From Ustulina deusta (Eukaryota; Ascomycota; Sordariomycetes; Xylariales; Xylariaceae), in contig JAJNNX010000011.1 of the NCBI GenBank assembly GCA_023159155.1, forward strand, positions 992,001 through 1,056,000: a DNA stretch of 64,000 nucleotides, read 5' to 3'. Under the pieces are notes generated by a model. The model saw only the letters and a program-made list of their open reading frames with translations. It had not been told where the DNA came from and made no database searches. Of the stretch, positions 48,001 to 61,755 are shown piece by piece. The first letter of the stretch is position 1. Each line of letters begins with the position of its first letter. Made by a program: the position numbers and the translations under genes.

Positions 48001-49282
48001 TATTTAAATATTTTAGTTAAAGCTTAGGTATTTATTAAGCGTAAAAGTGTTATATTTTATTTTTTAGATTATATATATATTAATATATTAAAATATTAAT
48101 TTAGTATTTTAATATAATTTTAGGCTATTTATTAGTAGTTTGCCTAAGTATTACTTTTAAATAATTAAACAAATTTGTTTAGTATTATTGCTAATATAAT
48201 AGTTATTTTTTTATAGATTTTGTTTTTGCGGTTAATTTTTCTGTATTGCTTAGTTAATATATCTTAGAGCAAAAGTTCTATTTTTTTTGTTTTTTCTGGC
48301 TATTTTTTAGCTTTAGGGGCACAACTTCCCTCCTCCCACTACATTTCTTGGCACCTACTGTTAGTGGAAAAAGTGGACCGCCCATACAATTTGTATGCGT
48401 GATTTACTGCACACACTAACAGCCACCCAAATGGACCAGAAATAGGAGTCTCGAGAGAGTTCCGGCTTTGGCACAGTCGATAACAGGCCTATTCTGCCAA
48501 GGGGCAGAAATATCGCGCAGGAATGTATTAAAAAAGGGTGGCTTTAATACAGCGCAAAGGCTTTGATATTGCCGTTTCTACGGCTGGCGGCGGGGGGCTT
48601 TAGCGGCACCCGTTCAAGTCACCGACGGGTTTTCCCCATGGGGTTTTACCGGCGTGAGCACGGGGGGTTTTGAACGGCACAAACGTTGTCTTCGGGACCG
48701 GTTGGGCCGGACGGGAGGAGGTTAACTACTAAAGCGAACGTTCAAGGGCGGTAGCGAGGGCGGTTGAAGAGCCGATCGGAACAAGTCTGGCGGATCGGGT
48801 TGTAGCGACCACGGACAATGGAATGTTGAGCCAACAAGCACGATCTGGTATCATTATACATATGTATGAAAGCTTACCACGTCCTATACCCTTCGGGAGG
48901 TCAGGAAGCGGGAGTATTCCCCCCTACGACGTTAAACAAATCAATCAATCAATCAATCAATTAGCTTTAGGGGCAGGTTTATAAATTATATTTTTGTTTG
49001 CTTGGCTAGTTATAGGTTGGTTTGTATTAGCATATTAATAATTATTACTCCTATATATATATCTTCGAATATTACAGCAGGGCGTAATAGTATTATTAGG
49101 TCCTATATTAGTAAAGTTTTTTAGCCGGAGCTAAAGATTATTACTAATTAGACCTTTAGTATTTTGTAGAGATTAGCTAAAAATTAGCGCTATTAGTGTT
49201 TTTGGTGTGTTGTCCGTACTACTACTAATAGTAGCTTGCGCACGGATGATAAATAGGAGGAAAGGTGAGGTTCTTTTAGCGA
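42092..49282 (-). mobile_element. RIP-destroyed LINE (non-LTR retrotransposon), minus orientation
   Basis: A 7.2-kb insertion bounded by identical 15-bp target-site duplications, AGGTTCTTTTAGCGA, at 42092–42106 and 49268–49282. The left end next to the duplication is a (TTGA)n tract followed by TTTAACGTT; on the minus strand this is a 3' end AACGTTAAACAT plus a (TCAA)n tail, the form left by target-primed reverse transcription. The 5' end is therefore at 49267. Without the nested insertion it is about 6.5 kb, full length for a Tad-type LINE. The body is extremely AT-rich, dense in TA and stop codons, and no reverse transcriptase or endonuclease frame survives; this is the expected result of RIP. 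A few GC islands remain (for example GGCTTGCCGGGGCAAGCGG, 42446–42464). The clade is inference; the ends and duplications are seen directly. Confidence 0.85.
48307..48975 (+). mobile_element. nested 639-bp internally deleted LINE derivative, not RIP-mutated
   Basis: Inserted in the dead LINE in the opposite orientation: body 48322–48960, with 15-bp direct duplications TTAGCTTTAGGGGCA at 48307–48321 and 48961–48975. It ends in GACGTTAAACAAATC plus an (AATC)n tail. Unlike its surroundings it has normal GC content. Both ends match the host LINE. Its first 13 bases agree at 11 positions with the LINE 5' end (complement of 49267–49255), and CTACTGTTAGT matches CTACTATTAGT at the same distance. Its last 250 or so bases match the LINE 3' end with G-to-A or C-to-T changes in the LINE (AAGCACGATCTGGTAT against AAGCACAATCTAGTAT). 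So it keeps LINE 5' and 3' ends without the coding body and must have moved using enzymes from an active LINE. No frame over 60 codons is present. Confidence 0.75.
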
Positions 49283-49859
49283 AGTGACGCGAAGGGCACA
49301 CATAGCCTATTATTGGAAAATATACGAGTTCGGACTGTAAATTTAGTGTACCAGATAAAATAGAAGCACGCGCATCCTATACCCCTTGAATATACCCATA
49401 TGTAAGATTTTAACGGTGAGCTAATACACTTCATGCGCAACGAAGGCGAACAGGGAGACAAAATATGTCGTATTCAGAATGAAGCTATGAAAATCTATAG
49501 AAAAAGGAGAAAAAAAGGAGGCAACAGTAGGAGGTATGCCAAAGTAAGTCTTCGATCCTGCTTACCGTGGCTTAATGTGTGTTGCATAATACCCAAGCGT
49601 TGCAGCCACCCATGTCTTTGTCGTGATTGCAAGACAAACAACAATGTCGATCAAGATCTTGGATTAGAGATGGTCGGTTCTATTTTGATGCTGAAAACAT
49701 TGCCATGTGCCATGATATAAGTGCATAAATAAACACCACTGCAATAAGGAGGACACTAACGGTTACTACCGTGTCCCGACACGCGCCAGCTATCAGGATT
49801 TGCTCACATGTCTCTCGAGGGCTGTTCCCCCCCTCCAACTCTCCAATCCAACTTAGTCA
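49283..49859. other. intergenic
   Basis: Original flank of the LINE target. A 95-codon frame at 49433–49720 is rich in Arg, Lys and Cys but matches nothing I know. Nothing else is seen. Confidence 0.35.
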
Positions 49860-50070
49860 ACCTTATAAAAATCCCGTTTAGCAAGAACGCGTAATGCTGA
49901 TGACCACACGCCTTTTGGAGTAATGAAAAGTAGCATATAGCAATAAAGAACAGGTGGATTCGGAGGAGATAGCTTTACGGACTTCCACCATTCAAACATT
50001 GCGTGTTTTGCAGCTTTGATAGGCACAGAAATATTCGATCTCACCAAGCTCTCAGACCGAGACATATAGG
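49860..50070 (+). pseudogene. fragment of a second GNAT–ankyrin gene, RIP-marked
   Basis: This stretch aligns with 40125–40350 of the GNAT–ankyrin gene. The two share a 26-base identical run (40318–40343 and 50038–50063, beginning GATCTCACCAAGC) and the surrounding frame (FTDFHHSNIACFAALIGT, then EIFDLTKLSDRDI). Where the intact copy has TGG (Trp), this one has TAG. It lacks about 20–25 bases of the middle and everything before and after. This is a small piece of a duplicated gene inactivated with a RIP-type change. Confidence 0.7.
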
Positions 50071-51204
50071 CTGTTTGCCAAACAGGCTGTACGCCCTCGG
50101 ATATGCCGTACGGGCTTCAATCGCAGGCTTCGGTGATTAGCGAGAGACTATGTCATTTAGATTAAAGCTGAAGTGATTCAGCATTCGCTAATATAAGCCA
50201 TATTAGGAGACTCCAGAGGTTGGAAAAGCTGCTAACATATCTAACAAGAGTCTGCTGGATCCTGATGCTACCATGGTGCGAGGGAGGTGGACTTGACAGA
50301 AAGAGGAAGACGAAAATGTAGGGCTTCGACACACTCTCTACACGCCTTAGGGCTGCCGTCCCCCCTCGCATTGTCGTTGCTGCTGCTAGTAATGGCGGTA
50401 CTAGTAGTGGTGTTGTTGGTCAACTCATCACGTATCTTTGTAAGTATGATGATTACTGTGTCTAAAAAGGCCCAAATCATCACACGCGGAAGAATCTTAA
50501 CAGTCGGCCATTTCTAGGCAAACCGAACAAGCCAGGTGAGCGAGAGCCTGCAAAGACCACGCCAGCCCAGACCAGCCAACTGCTTCCCCCCTGGAAAGAG
50601 ACACTGCAGAAATGCCAGGAAATGATTGTCAAGATAACTTTCATTCCCCCCTTCACTGTCGGCCCTTCCCTCTTTCCCTCTTTTCCTATCTGTTTCATTG
50701 ACATGAGCAGGTACAAAGCTTAGCGCGGTCGACCACAGCCCCGAGACTTGACGTCAACGCACATCTACAAGTTATATGAATACACAGAGGCGCCTTTCGG
50801 CCCGCGTAGTTGGACGAGTGCATCGAGTAGCCTGCTTGCGGTATCGGTGCCTGGAAATACATGTTGATGTACCTGCCCTTCTAGGTATAATATACCTACT
50901 ACGTAGGTACCTACATAGTAATTAGATAGCTGGGAGGTGAACCAGTTTAGACCTAGCTGTAGGCGGTGGAAGCGGTATTCCTGATATGGTGTCATAATCA
51001 GTTAAGTAAAGCTTCTTAAAGAATGAAAACTAATGTACTATCACTGGTCCTAAGATAACTCGTGCGGTGTCCATGAACTTCCTCGATCAATGACTCTTGA
51101 ATGGTGTTTCATCTATGAGCAACAATAGGGGCTCTATTCGTTATCACCCTATCAAAGTCTAATGCTTTTATACATATGCGTTACAGTCTAGATCCTAGGC
51201 CGTA
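50071..51204. other. intergenic
   Basis: No convincing gene. A frame at 50287–50517 contains a hydrophobic LALSLLLLVMAVLVVVLL stretch but has no other support. GGTACCTAC words recur at 50885–50915. The end is the 3' flank of the SDR gene. Confidence 0.35.
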
Positions 51205-52003
51205 TTATCGTAGCTTCAATAGCTCTCTACCTTTCCTCACGATACGAGCGTTGTTAATAACGGAGCTCTCTTCCTCACCATCAATGGCAAGGTATGTCAT
51301 GAATGCGCCCAGCTCTTCAATTCGGACGCACCAATTATCCCCCAGTATCGAAGCCACGGTTCGAGAGCCCGTCATTGCGTCAGTCGCAACCCCCCCTGGC
51401 CTAACGACGAGAATCTTCCATCTGTCGGCATTACTATCTCCGAACTCAAGAGCTTTCGCCTCGCCCAAACCCTACAGAAACGTCAGATTTAGAAGCTCAT
51501 ATACAAGTCAGACCCTACCCTAATTTTGCGCGGGTATTCCAGAAGCCACAACTTCTTTTCTTGATCATGACGCGTAAACATTCCGCCTAGATGGATATAT
51601 CGGAATCGAGGCCTCGTTGGTTTCGTTTCTAGCACCCGCGCCATTTGCTCTAAGAATGCGAGGGGGTATTCTAAGTCGGCCGTGCGGCTCCCTTTATATG
51701 ATCCCATCGCCCTGTAGGCACCCAGTGCGTTAATAGGGTCCCAATTGGCTAATAACGGCTTTTCGTGTTCTGGCCGACTTACCAGATCATCCCCGCAGCA
51801 TCTGCGTGCGCTTGCAAAACGTCTTCCGGCCATTGTGAAAAATCCTCAATCAGAACACACTTGAGCTTCGTATGGTTCGATACGTCGGCGGGCAAGTTAC
51901 GTCGCACAAATGCCACGACGGTGGATATGTCGGGATGGGAGAGACATTGAGCAAGGCATTCGCCTCCAATGGAACCACTTGCGCCAGTGATGAGGACCTT
52001 CAT
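51205..52003 (-). CDS. atypical short-chain dehydrogenase / NAD(P)-dependent epimerase-like protein
   Basis: Three exons on the minus strand, 52003–51783, 51711–51519 and 51471–51205, with introns of 71 bp (GTAAGT…CTACAG) and 47 bp (GTAGGG…CTGTAG), encode 226 residues. The start MKVLITGASGSIGGECLAQ is a Rossmann GxxGxxG of the extended/atypical SDR group, followed by STVVAFVRRNLP. Splicing gives AGMIWAMGSYKG at the first joint and PRKIRGLGEAKALEFG at the second, both typical of small fungal 'nucleoside-diphosphate-sugar epimerase' proteins of this size. KILVVRPGGV is a late strand of the fold. It lacks an obvious YxxxK, which is common in this atypical subgroup. Substrate is unknown. It lies downstream of the dead ketosphinganine reductase on the same strand. 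Confidence 0.8.
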
Positions 52004-52309
52004 CTCAGGAAGGACGGCGATGATGATTTTGGAAGAGTGAAACAGGCGGAATAGGAACTCCCTTTTAAGGATCAACTGAAAAGGGAGCTCCCATAGATTG
52101 ATTACGTTTTGAAGAATATATATGCGGGAGCGGATATTCGAGATGCGGTTTGCGGAGTTCGGGTGAATCCCGCCAGGCTTGCCCCCGGTCGGCGGAGTTG
52201 TGAAGTCCCTTGGCGGAGTTTGAAGCCGCCGCATCTCGGCCAAGCCCAAGCGGGGGCAGGCATCTCTGTACCTAGGCCAGGGTATGAGTGGTGTTCCGCC
52301 TGCATCCCC

Positions 52310-53340
52310 GGAGCGCCGAACTTCCGTCCGTATCTACCCAAACGAAAGCTACTAGATACAACCGCCGAGATGTTAGCCAGAATGAAATCTTCGAGTACAC
52401 TCCAGAATCCCCTTGTGCTTCATAGCATGGGCGAAGTCGGTCGTGATAAGCTCATCCTCATCTTCTCATGCTCTTATGATCTTGCGCGCGATAGCCTTTC
52501 GCGTTTGCCTCTCTTCTCCTCGCTTAAGCATTTCTACCACACCAGTCTTGATTTCATTTTCTGCGCAATAAGCTTCGCCCAGAATGGTGCTAGGACATAT
52601 GATGGGTAGGCGCACAGGCCGTTCGTCCAGATGAGCCGCCGCGTAAGGATGCATTTCTTGTGAAGGTGTATCGGAGAGAGCACGAAGGGCCTCTTTCCCC
52701 GGTTCTAAGGGCCATAACTAGCGAGGCTAAAGAATGCTACGACCAACGAAATGAAGATCGAGGGTGTAGCGCTGATTTGGCTTGTCGTTGGTGGGGTAGG
52801 CGGGGTGGTCTTCGCTCACTCCTGGCGGAGCCAGCAGTTCAATGCTGCGTTTTCTATGTATGCACTCACGAAGTAGTCGCTTTTCATTTCGGCCGCGAGC
52901 TGCGATGCTGGCGTGGCGGTGGACAACATTGGGGGCGAGGTACTCGTGCAGCACCACACGATACAGACCCCGAATTCCACGTTGACGGCTCGTGGATGAC
53001 TTGTACAGTCCCGGTCGGAAGAGTCAAGTCGGCGATTATCTGAAAGAAACGTTGGGTTTCGGAGCGCAATGTGTCTTGCTACGCGTATGTGTGGGTGGGT
53101 GGGCTGCCATGGTGTGGTGACACTTCTTCAACAAAAGAGTCGGGCGGGTTGAACCAATGATTCCAATGATGAACTGCGATGCACTGTGGCTGATAAGAGG
53201 GGAACAGACGTGTATATTGCTGAGCCCTTCACCAACCTCTGCTTTTCGCGCGCAACAATCACGACATTCGATCACATCTCGGCCAGCTGCCGTCTAGGTG
53301 CAAGGCCCAGGCCTCGCGAGCCGCCGGTCACGACGACCAT
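52310..53340 (-). pseudogene. 3-ketosphinganine reductase (KDSR/TSC10-type SDR) pseudogene
   Basis: On the minus strand, MVVVTGGSRGLGLA begins at 53340 and is stopped by TGA after QLAEM, where the family has Gly (EMGxNV). The same frame then runs on: VVIVAREKQRLVKG, VWCCTSTSPPML, AAEMKSDYFVSAYIENAALN and CWLRQE followed by a stop. Further left in other frames come EMHPYAAAHLDERPVRLP, GEAYCAENEIKTGVVEMLKR, DELITTDFAHAMKHKGI and the tail FWSVLEDFILANISAVV. These pieces in this order match fungal 3-dehydrosphinganine reductases, NADPH enzymes of the ER in sphingolipid synthesis. The segment that should hold SxxxYxxxK is not recognisable. Because the step is essential, this must be an extra copy; a functional one should exist elsewhere. 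Confidence 0.7.
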
Positions 53341-57436
<4,096 letters not shown>

Positions 57437-57842
57437 GAAGGTCGGGAGGACTGGATGCGAGAAGGATCAGAGACAGGTGAATGTGGGTTCAGTAAGGTGC
57501 AGGTACCGAGTTTTCGCGGGCGCGTCAAATGGCTTTGCACATGGACATTAGTCTGAATAATGCGTGATATTAGCACGTGGATATCATGGCAATTTGGTTT
57601 GGGTGTCCCTATCTATGATCACAGCTGCCAGCGCCACCGATATGATCGAGTCCCCGTCTACCAATTGCAGCGAATAGCCTCTATAATTACAGGACTTTGA
57701 GTAATTAGTTGTGCCCGTATTAACCCCGACGACCTTCCCATAAGGATCTTCTTCGTCACTCCTTGATCCTCCTGCACCTTGTCGGTCCCACGGTACGTAT
57801 ACAATATCTTCAAACAACCCAAGCGCCCAGCTTGCCTACCTT
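57437..57842. other. intergenic between convergent genes
   Basis: This 406-bp stretch contains no gene. It holds the 3' flanks of the beta-galactosidase and the minus-strand gene that follows. Confidence 0.4.
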
Positions 57843-58466
57843 CTACCTTTGGTCATGTTGCGGTACGGTGTTGCCGCTCTGCTCCGTGACAGTCGACGGG
57901 CTTGACGGGGTCTTTCCGGGGGGAGACTTCTCATTTGCCGTCTGATATCTCGCCACAGGTACTTGTATTCCTCTATTGAGACTCCCTGTTAGTTGGAAAT
58001 CCACAAAGACGCCGTGGATGGAGATAGAGGGGAAAAAGACATACTGTAAGTCTTGTAATGCGCCCTTTTGCACTCGGCTTGATGTTCGACAAGCTTGGGG
58101 CAAAATCGACTGAGAGTAGAAGACATCTGGTGGAGCGTTATGAGCCGGTTTTCGAGGAAGTATACCTGGCGCATATAGTCTTTAAAGCTGTCGAATGACG
58201 AGTAGAGGGGTGGAAGTTGGCTGTGGGTCTGTTTTAGGTTGTCGAGTAGGACGCGGTAGGTTTGATGGTTTGGGTCGGAAAGTGCAGGGAAAAACTGCTG
58301 CACCGAGTTCCTCCCGAAATTCGCGTGAGTAGCGTACTTCATGATCTTCCGCTCGGTTTTGTTGCGAGCACTGGGGCTGCGGGTGGCATTGGAAGCTGGC
58401 ATCGGAAGCTCTGACATTAGATGAAGTGCATAGATAGTATAGGTGAAAGGGGGACAACTTACCCAT
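57843..58466 (-). CDS. hypothetical 170-residue protein
   Basis: Proposed three-exon gene on the minus strand: 58466–58463 (ATG plus one base), 58410–58045 and 57985–57843, with introns of 52 bp (GTAAGT…GTCAG) and 59 bp (GTATGT…AACTAACAG). The protein begins MELPMPASNATRSPS and has a basic stretch NKTERKIMKYATHANFG, then a helical core QQFFPALSDPNHQTYRVLL, DSFKDYMRQVYFLENRL and LSRFCPKLVEHQAECKRAH, and a polar tail. I do not recognise a family. The second intron has an excellent branch site and acceptor. The 4-base first exon is unusual; a longer first exon upstream is possible. Neighbouring small genes on the same strand may be related in role. Confidence 0.5.
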
Positions 58467-59052
58467 CGTCTTCTTATGGAAGCCTGTAAGAGAATTAAGA
58501 GTGGCGATAGGCAGATGGTAATGGGGAACGAGAGAGAGAGAAGACCGGGATGTGGCAGAGATGAAGGAAGCTGTCTCGTTGTGCTTGACAAGGACTGTGG
58601 ATTTCTATCGTTGTTGGAAACCTCACGAATGAGTAATCATACATTCACCCCTGTCTGCGGGGGATTGCGCATCTACCTAAAGATCAATGTTTGCTTCCAA
58701 GTATGTGACTATTAAGGAGCATTCATGCATTTTTACTTTGTGTTGCATAGGTCCCCCTTACATTACATTACGTAAGGTGAAACTCCAACCGCCAGAAAGG
58801 GGTATATTTTTTTGCTGAAGAGTTCTCTGTTGGCTTTGCAGAGATGAATCTGGCAAAAAATAGTTCGTCCTTGGTGCTGTGAAAATTAACATTTAATATG
58901 TCTACAATGTGGATTAAAGACGTTGAACAAGTTAATAGCTAAAGTTGTAGTCTATCTCCTATAGCGCCGCCTCCAAACTACACCAATAGATCATTTGATG
59001 AGGCAATATTTGCCCTGCCCCCGCAGATGCGAGGTGTCCATACATCAGGACA
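58467..59052. other. intergenic
   Basis: 586 bp with no gene seen. It serves as 5' region of the 170-residue gene and 3' region of the next minus-strand gene. A frame at 58443–58715 is antisense to the gene start and has no features. Confidence 0.4.
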
Positions 59053-59702
59053 TCAATTTTCAGTCTTGATGAACACATCCTCAGCTCCAGGGGGACGACC
59101 TTGCGCAAGGGCGACAAGTATAGGGTCCCCGCATCCTGCCCACACCGCTAACACGTGAGACAAAATCTCGACTTGTCTAAGTGCCGAGGGTATTCTCCAT
59201 ATTCTCCTATTCTCCATCTCGATAGTCATCATCCTTACATCCAACTCCATCATCTGGGTCATTAGTGTATGCGAGTAACCCCCGACGTGAATGGCTGTAG
59301 CAACTGTGTTAGTTTTTCTCTGGAATAGACATCTGAGAAATATGGGGAAGAAGCGAAAATATTTCTCTCAAGCCGAGCAGGCGACAAGAGCATCTCCATG
59401 CACCTCAACTACTTACCCTGCTGTGCAAGTTGAACCGAGGCCCTCTCGACTATTTCCTTCTGCTCCCTAAGGCCGTGAGAAGCTCTCTCCAACATATCCT
59501 TCAGCGGTTGGTATTGCTCAAGTTCCTGGGGGCTCCTCCGTGGCGCATGGCTGGGCCTGAATGGCGATGTCTCGGTTTGCGAGTCTCTCAGCAGCGTGAT
59601 CTTGAGAAGAGCGATGTTTTCGAGGTCACCCTTAATCGATTTCCAGATTTCGTAATCTTGGTTGGTAACGAAGAACTGACTTTGGAGGTACGCGTCTGCC
59701 AT
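59053..59702 (-). CDS. hypothetical 178-residue protein
   Basis: Two exons on the minus strand, 59702–59417 and 59303–59053, with a 113-bp intron (GTAAGT…CTAACACAG, phase 1), encode 178 residues. The start is MADAYLQSQFFVTNQDYEIW. The middle is strongly helical and charged (LKDMLERASHGLREQKEIVE, possibly a short coiled coil), then ATAIHVGGYSHTLMTQMMEL and a C-terminal part with AVWAGCGDPILVALAQG. No signal peptide or known domain is seen. The frame continuity across the intron and the consensus splice sites support a real gene. Function is unknown. Confidence 0.5.
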
Positions 59703-61255
59703 CGTATGGAATATTGATAATGATCAGTGGAAGACGAGCTGAGTATGCGAGATTCGGTAGGAAATCAAAAAATTGTTGTTGAGATTGAATCGATGGGCCC
59801 TCTCTTGCGCATTCGCATCAAAATCTCGAGGCTGAGGTCGCAATATATAAGTAAGCTTAGTTCATGAAGTCCATAGTTGCCAAGATGGGCATGTTTGCGT
59901 TATGCAAGGGTAAGTAGTGCAAATCTGGCCTGCAAGGGCCTCGGGCGTCCATTCCCATAAAAGATTCAAGGCTTGTGGTTTATTGGATACCCCTTGCCTT
60001 TCCTGTTGGTGTAGACTAACAACTGTCTCTAGGCTGTGAGGAGATATCGCAGTGGTCGCCAATGGCATAGCCATTAGGCAACAGGTTTTGCGACCAATTT
60101 AAGAACGTTCCTAGGATCCACAAACACCACCTTGTTTGCAACCAAGGGGCAGAAGGTGCTAAAGAGGGCCAGATATAAATGAACGGTTGTCCGAGAGGCA
60201 GTTGTGTTCGCCTAGTGTGCCCGCGGCTCCAGTGGCAAACACAGCATAAGATAGTATGTTTCCTATCAGATTTAAAAGACCCGTGGCAAAATGAATACAT
60301 GTTAGCCGGAACTCGGTGCTCCTGTCATGACACATAAAATAAAGTACGCAATCTGTAGCAGTCAGCGGATGTATATCAACCAAGTCCAAATCTAAAACCT
60401 GTTCCCCCCTTGCTCGTGTTTTGGATATTTGTTTCTAGCTTGGACTGCAGACCAATCTGATGTTCCTCTCGTAGGCTGAAGAAAGGGATGAATTTGCGGG
60501 GCACCCGTGGCACCCGTGAGTAAGGTACTGCCAGAGCTGGCTGCAATCCATTGGTTACCGCCAAATCTCTCCCGTCTCCCATTCGCACCTTTTGACTGAA
60601 CTTTTTGCTCGATTCTTCCTGTGACTGTTTACCCTGCCCCCCGGAAGGCTTCTCTCCAATGTTCATTCATGGTATAATTATATAATCCCAGCTTTAGTCC
60701 CTCCTCCAGGCTGTGTAAACGATATGATGGCGAGACATATATACGATGCTATCGTATTGCGCCTGCGGAAGGGTTGTAATGCACAATGCTTTCGCAGACG
60801 TTTTGGGCGTGAACAAGGTCAAATGCTCCTCTCACATATCTGACCTGTAGTACAGATTTCAACGTCCCGGCATACAGCTCCGGCTGCTTCTCCTAATCGA
60901 AGTGCCCTCGCCTGTGGTTAATATCCGTCCAACCAAACATTGATAGCCTAGTAGATTATACTTATAGCTGTTTTATATCTAGCGCTTTTAAGAGATATCC
61001 CCCTATTTGTTTTTTAGTTGTAATATAACTAACCTTTATATATTAAAATATAATAATTTAATAGTATCTGATTTTTGCTGTGGATCTATGAACTTGAAAT
61101 GAGATGTGGAAAAAAAATGGTCTAGAGTCTTTAAAGCCCTCAGATTACTAACGATAGTACGCGGCACAGAGTCCCGTCACGCATTCAGGGGATCCGACAA
61201 TAATAGCATTAGTAGCTCCCCCAGTCGCCCTTAAGGCCCCAGTTCCCCTTGACCT
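59703..61255. other. intergenic with possible minor ORFs and a short AT-rich relic
   Basis: No secure gene. A minus-strand frame at 60376–60666 (96 codons, MNIGEKPSGGQGKQSQ…) and another at 60159–60389 with a hydrophobic LLNLIGNILSYAVFATGAAG could belong to one spliced gene, but I found no convincing splice pair. 60940–61070 is a short AT-rich patch resembling RIP-mutated repeat remnants. Confidence 0.3.
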
Positions 61256-61360
61256 TTGTGTAAGGACTACCTTACACATGCGAGATTCGAACTCGTCACA
61301 TTTAGAGATAAGTATTACTACTTTGTCTCTATGACCACTAGACCATGTTGGTCGAGGGAA
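61256..61360 (-). other. degenerate tRNA-like sequence with adjoining hairpin
   Basis: On the minus strand, TGGTCTAGTGGTCA (about 61335–61348) is a near-perfect pol III A box/D arm, and GAGTTCGAATCTC (about 61281–61293) matches a B box/T arm, spaced about 40 bases apart. The acceptor stem does not pair properly, and an extended hairpin replaces a normal anticodon arm, so a working tRNA is unlikely. A perfect 8-bp stem with a 4-base loop (GTGTAAGG…CCTTACAC, about 61258–61277) adjoins it. It could be a tRNA pseudogene or the head of a SINE. Confidence 0.35.
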
Positions 61361-61755
61361 TGGCACTGTATTTTGATCTATATACATCCACACGCAGCTG
61401 TAACCACATGCTGCCACAGTATTCAGAGCCTCAGGCATCCATCTTCCATTGTTATGTACCTCGGTACCATTGTTGTGTGGCAGTCCATTGTGATGTGCCT
61501 ACTGCTATATACCTTCTGCTAGATATGCCTATTGTTATGTACATGTGGCTACGTACTTCTTGTCTTGTATCTAGGTACCTATTGTTTTTGCCGCCTGGTT
61601 AGTGAATGCTACTCTGCGACCTTAGCTTCCCTCACGACTGCTGATTCCACAATACTCGCAATAGTCCAAGATATCGCCTTTTGCACGCTCTCAGAACTTC
61701 ATAGACATTTTCACCTGCCACTACTACCCCTACTCCTACAATCATTCTCCCCAAC

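Noticed and set aside
48900..48960. CRISPR-like or microsatellite reading of the (AATC)n tract
   Set aside because: It is the 3' tail of a retroelement directly next to a target-site duplication; no spacers exist.
50287..50517. 76-codon frame with a hydrophobic segment
   Set aside because: One hydrophobic run is not enough; the start lies in noncoding flank and no homologous feature is seen.
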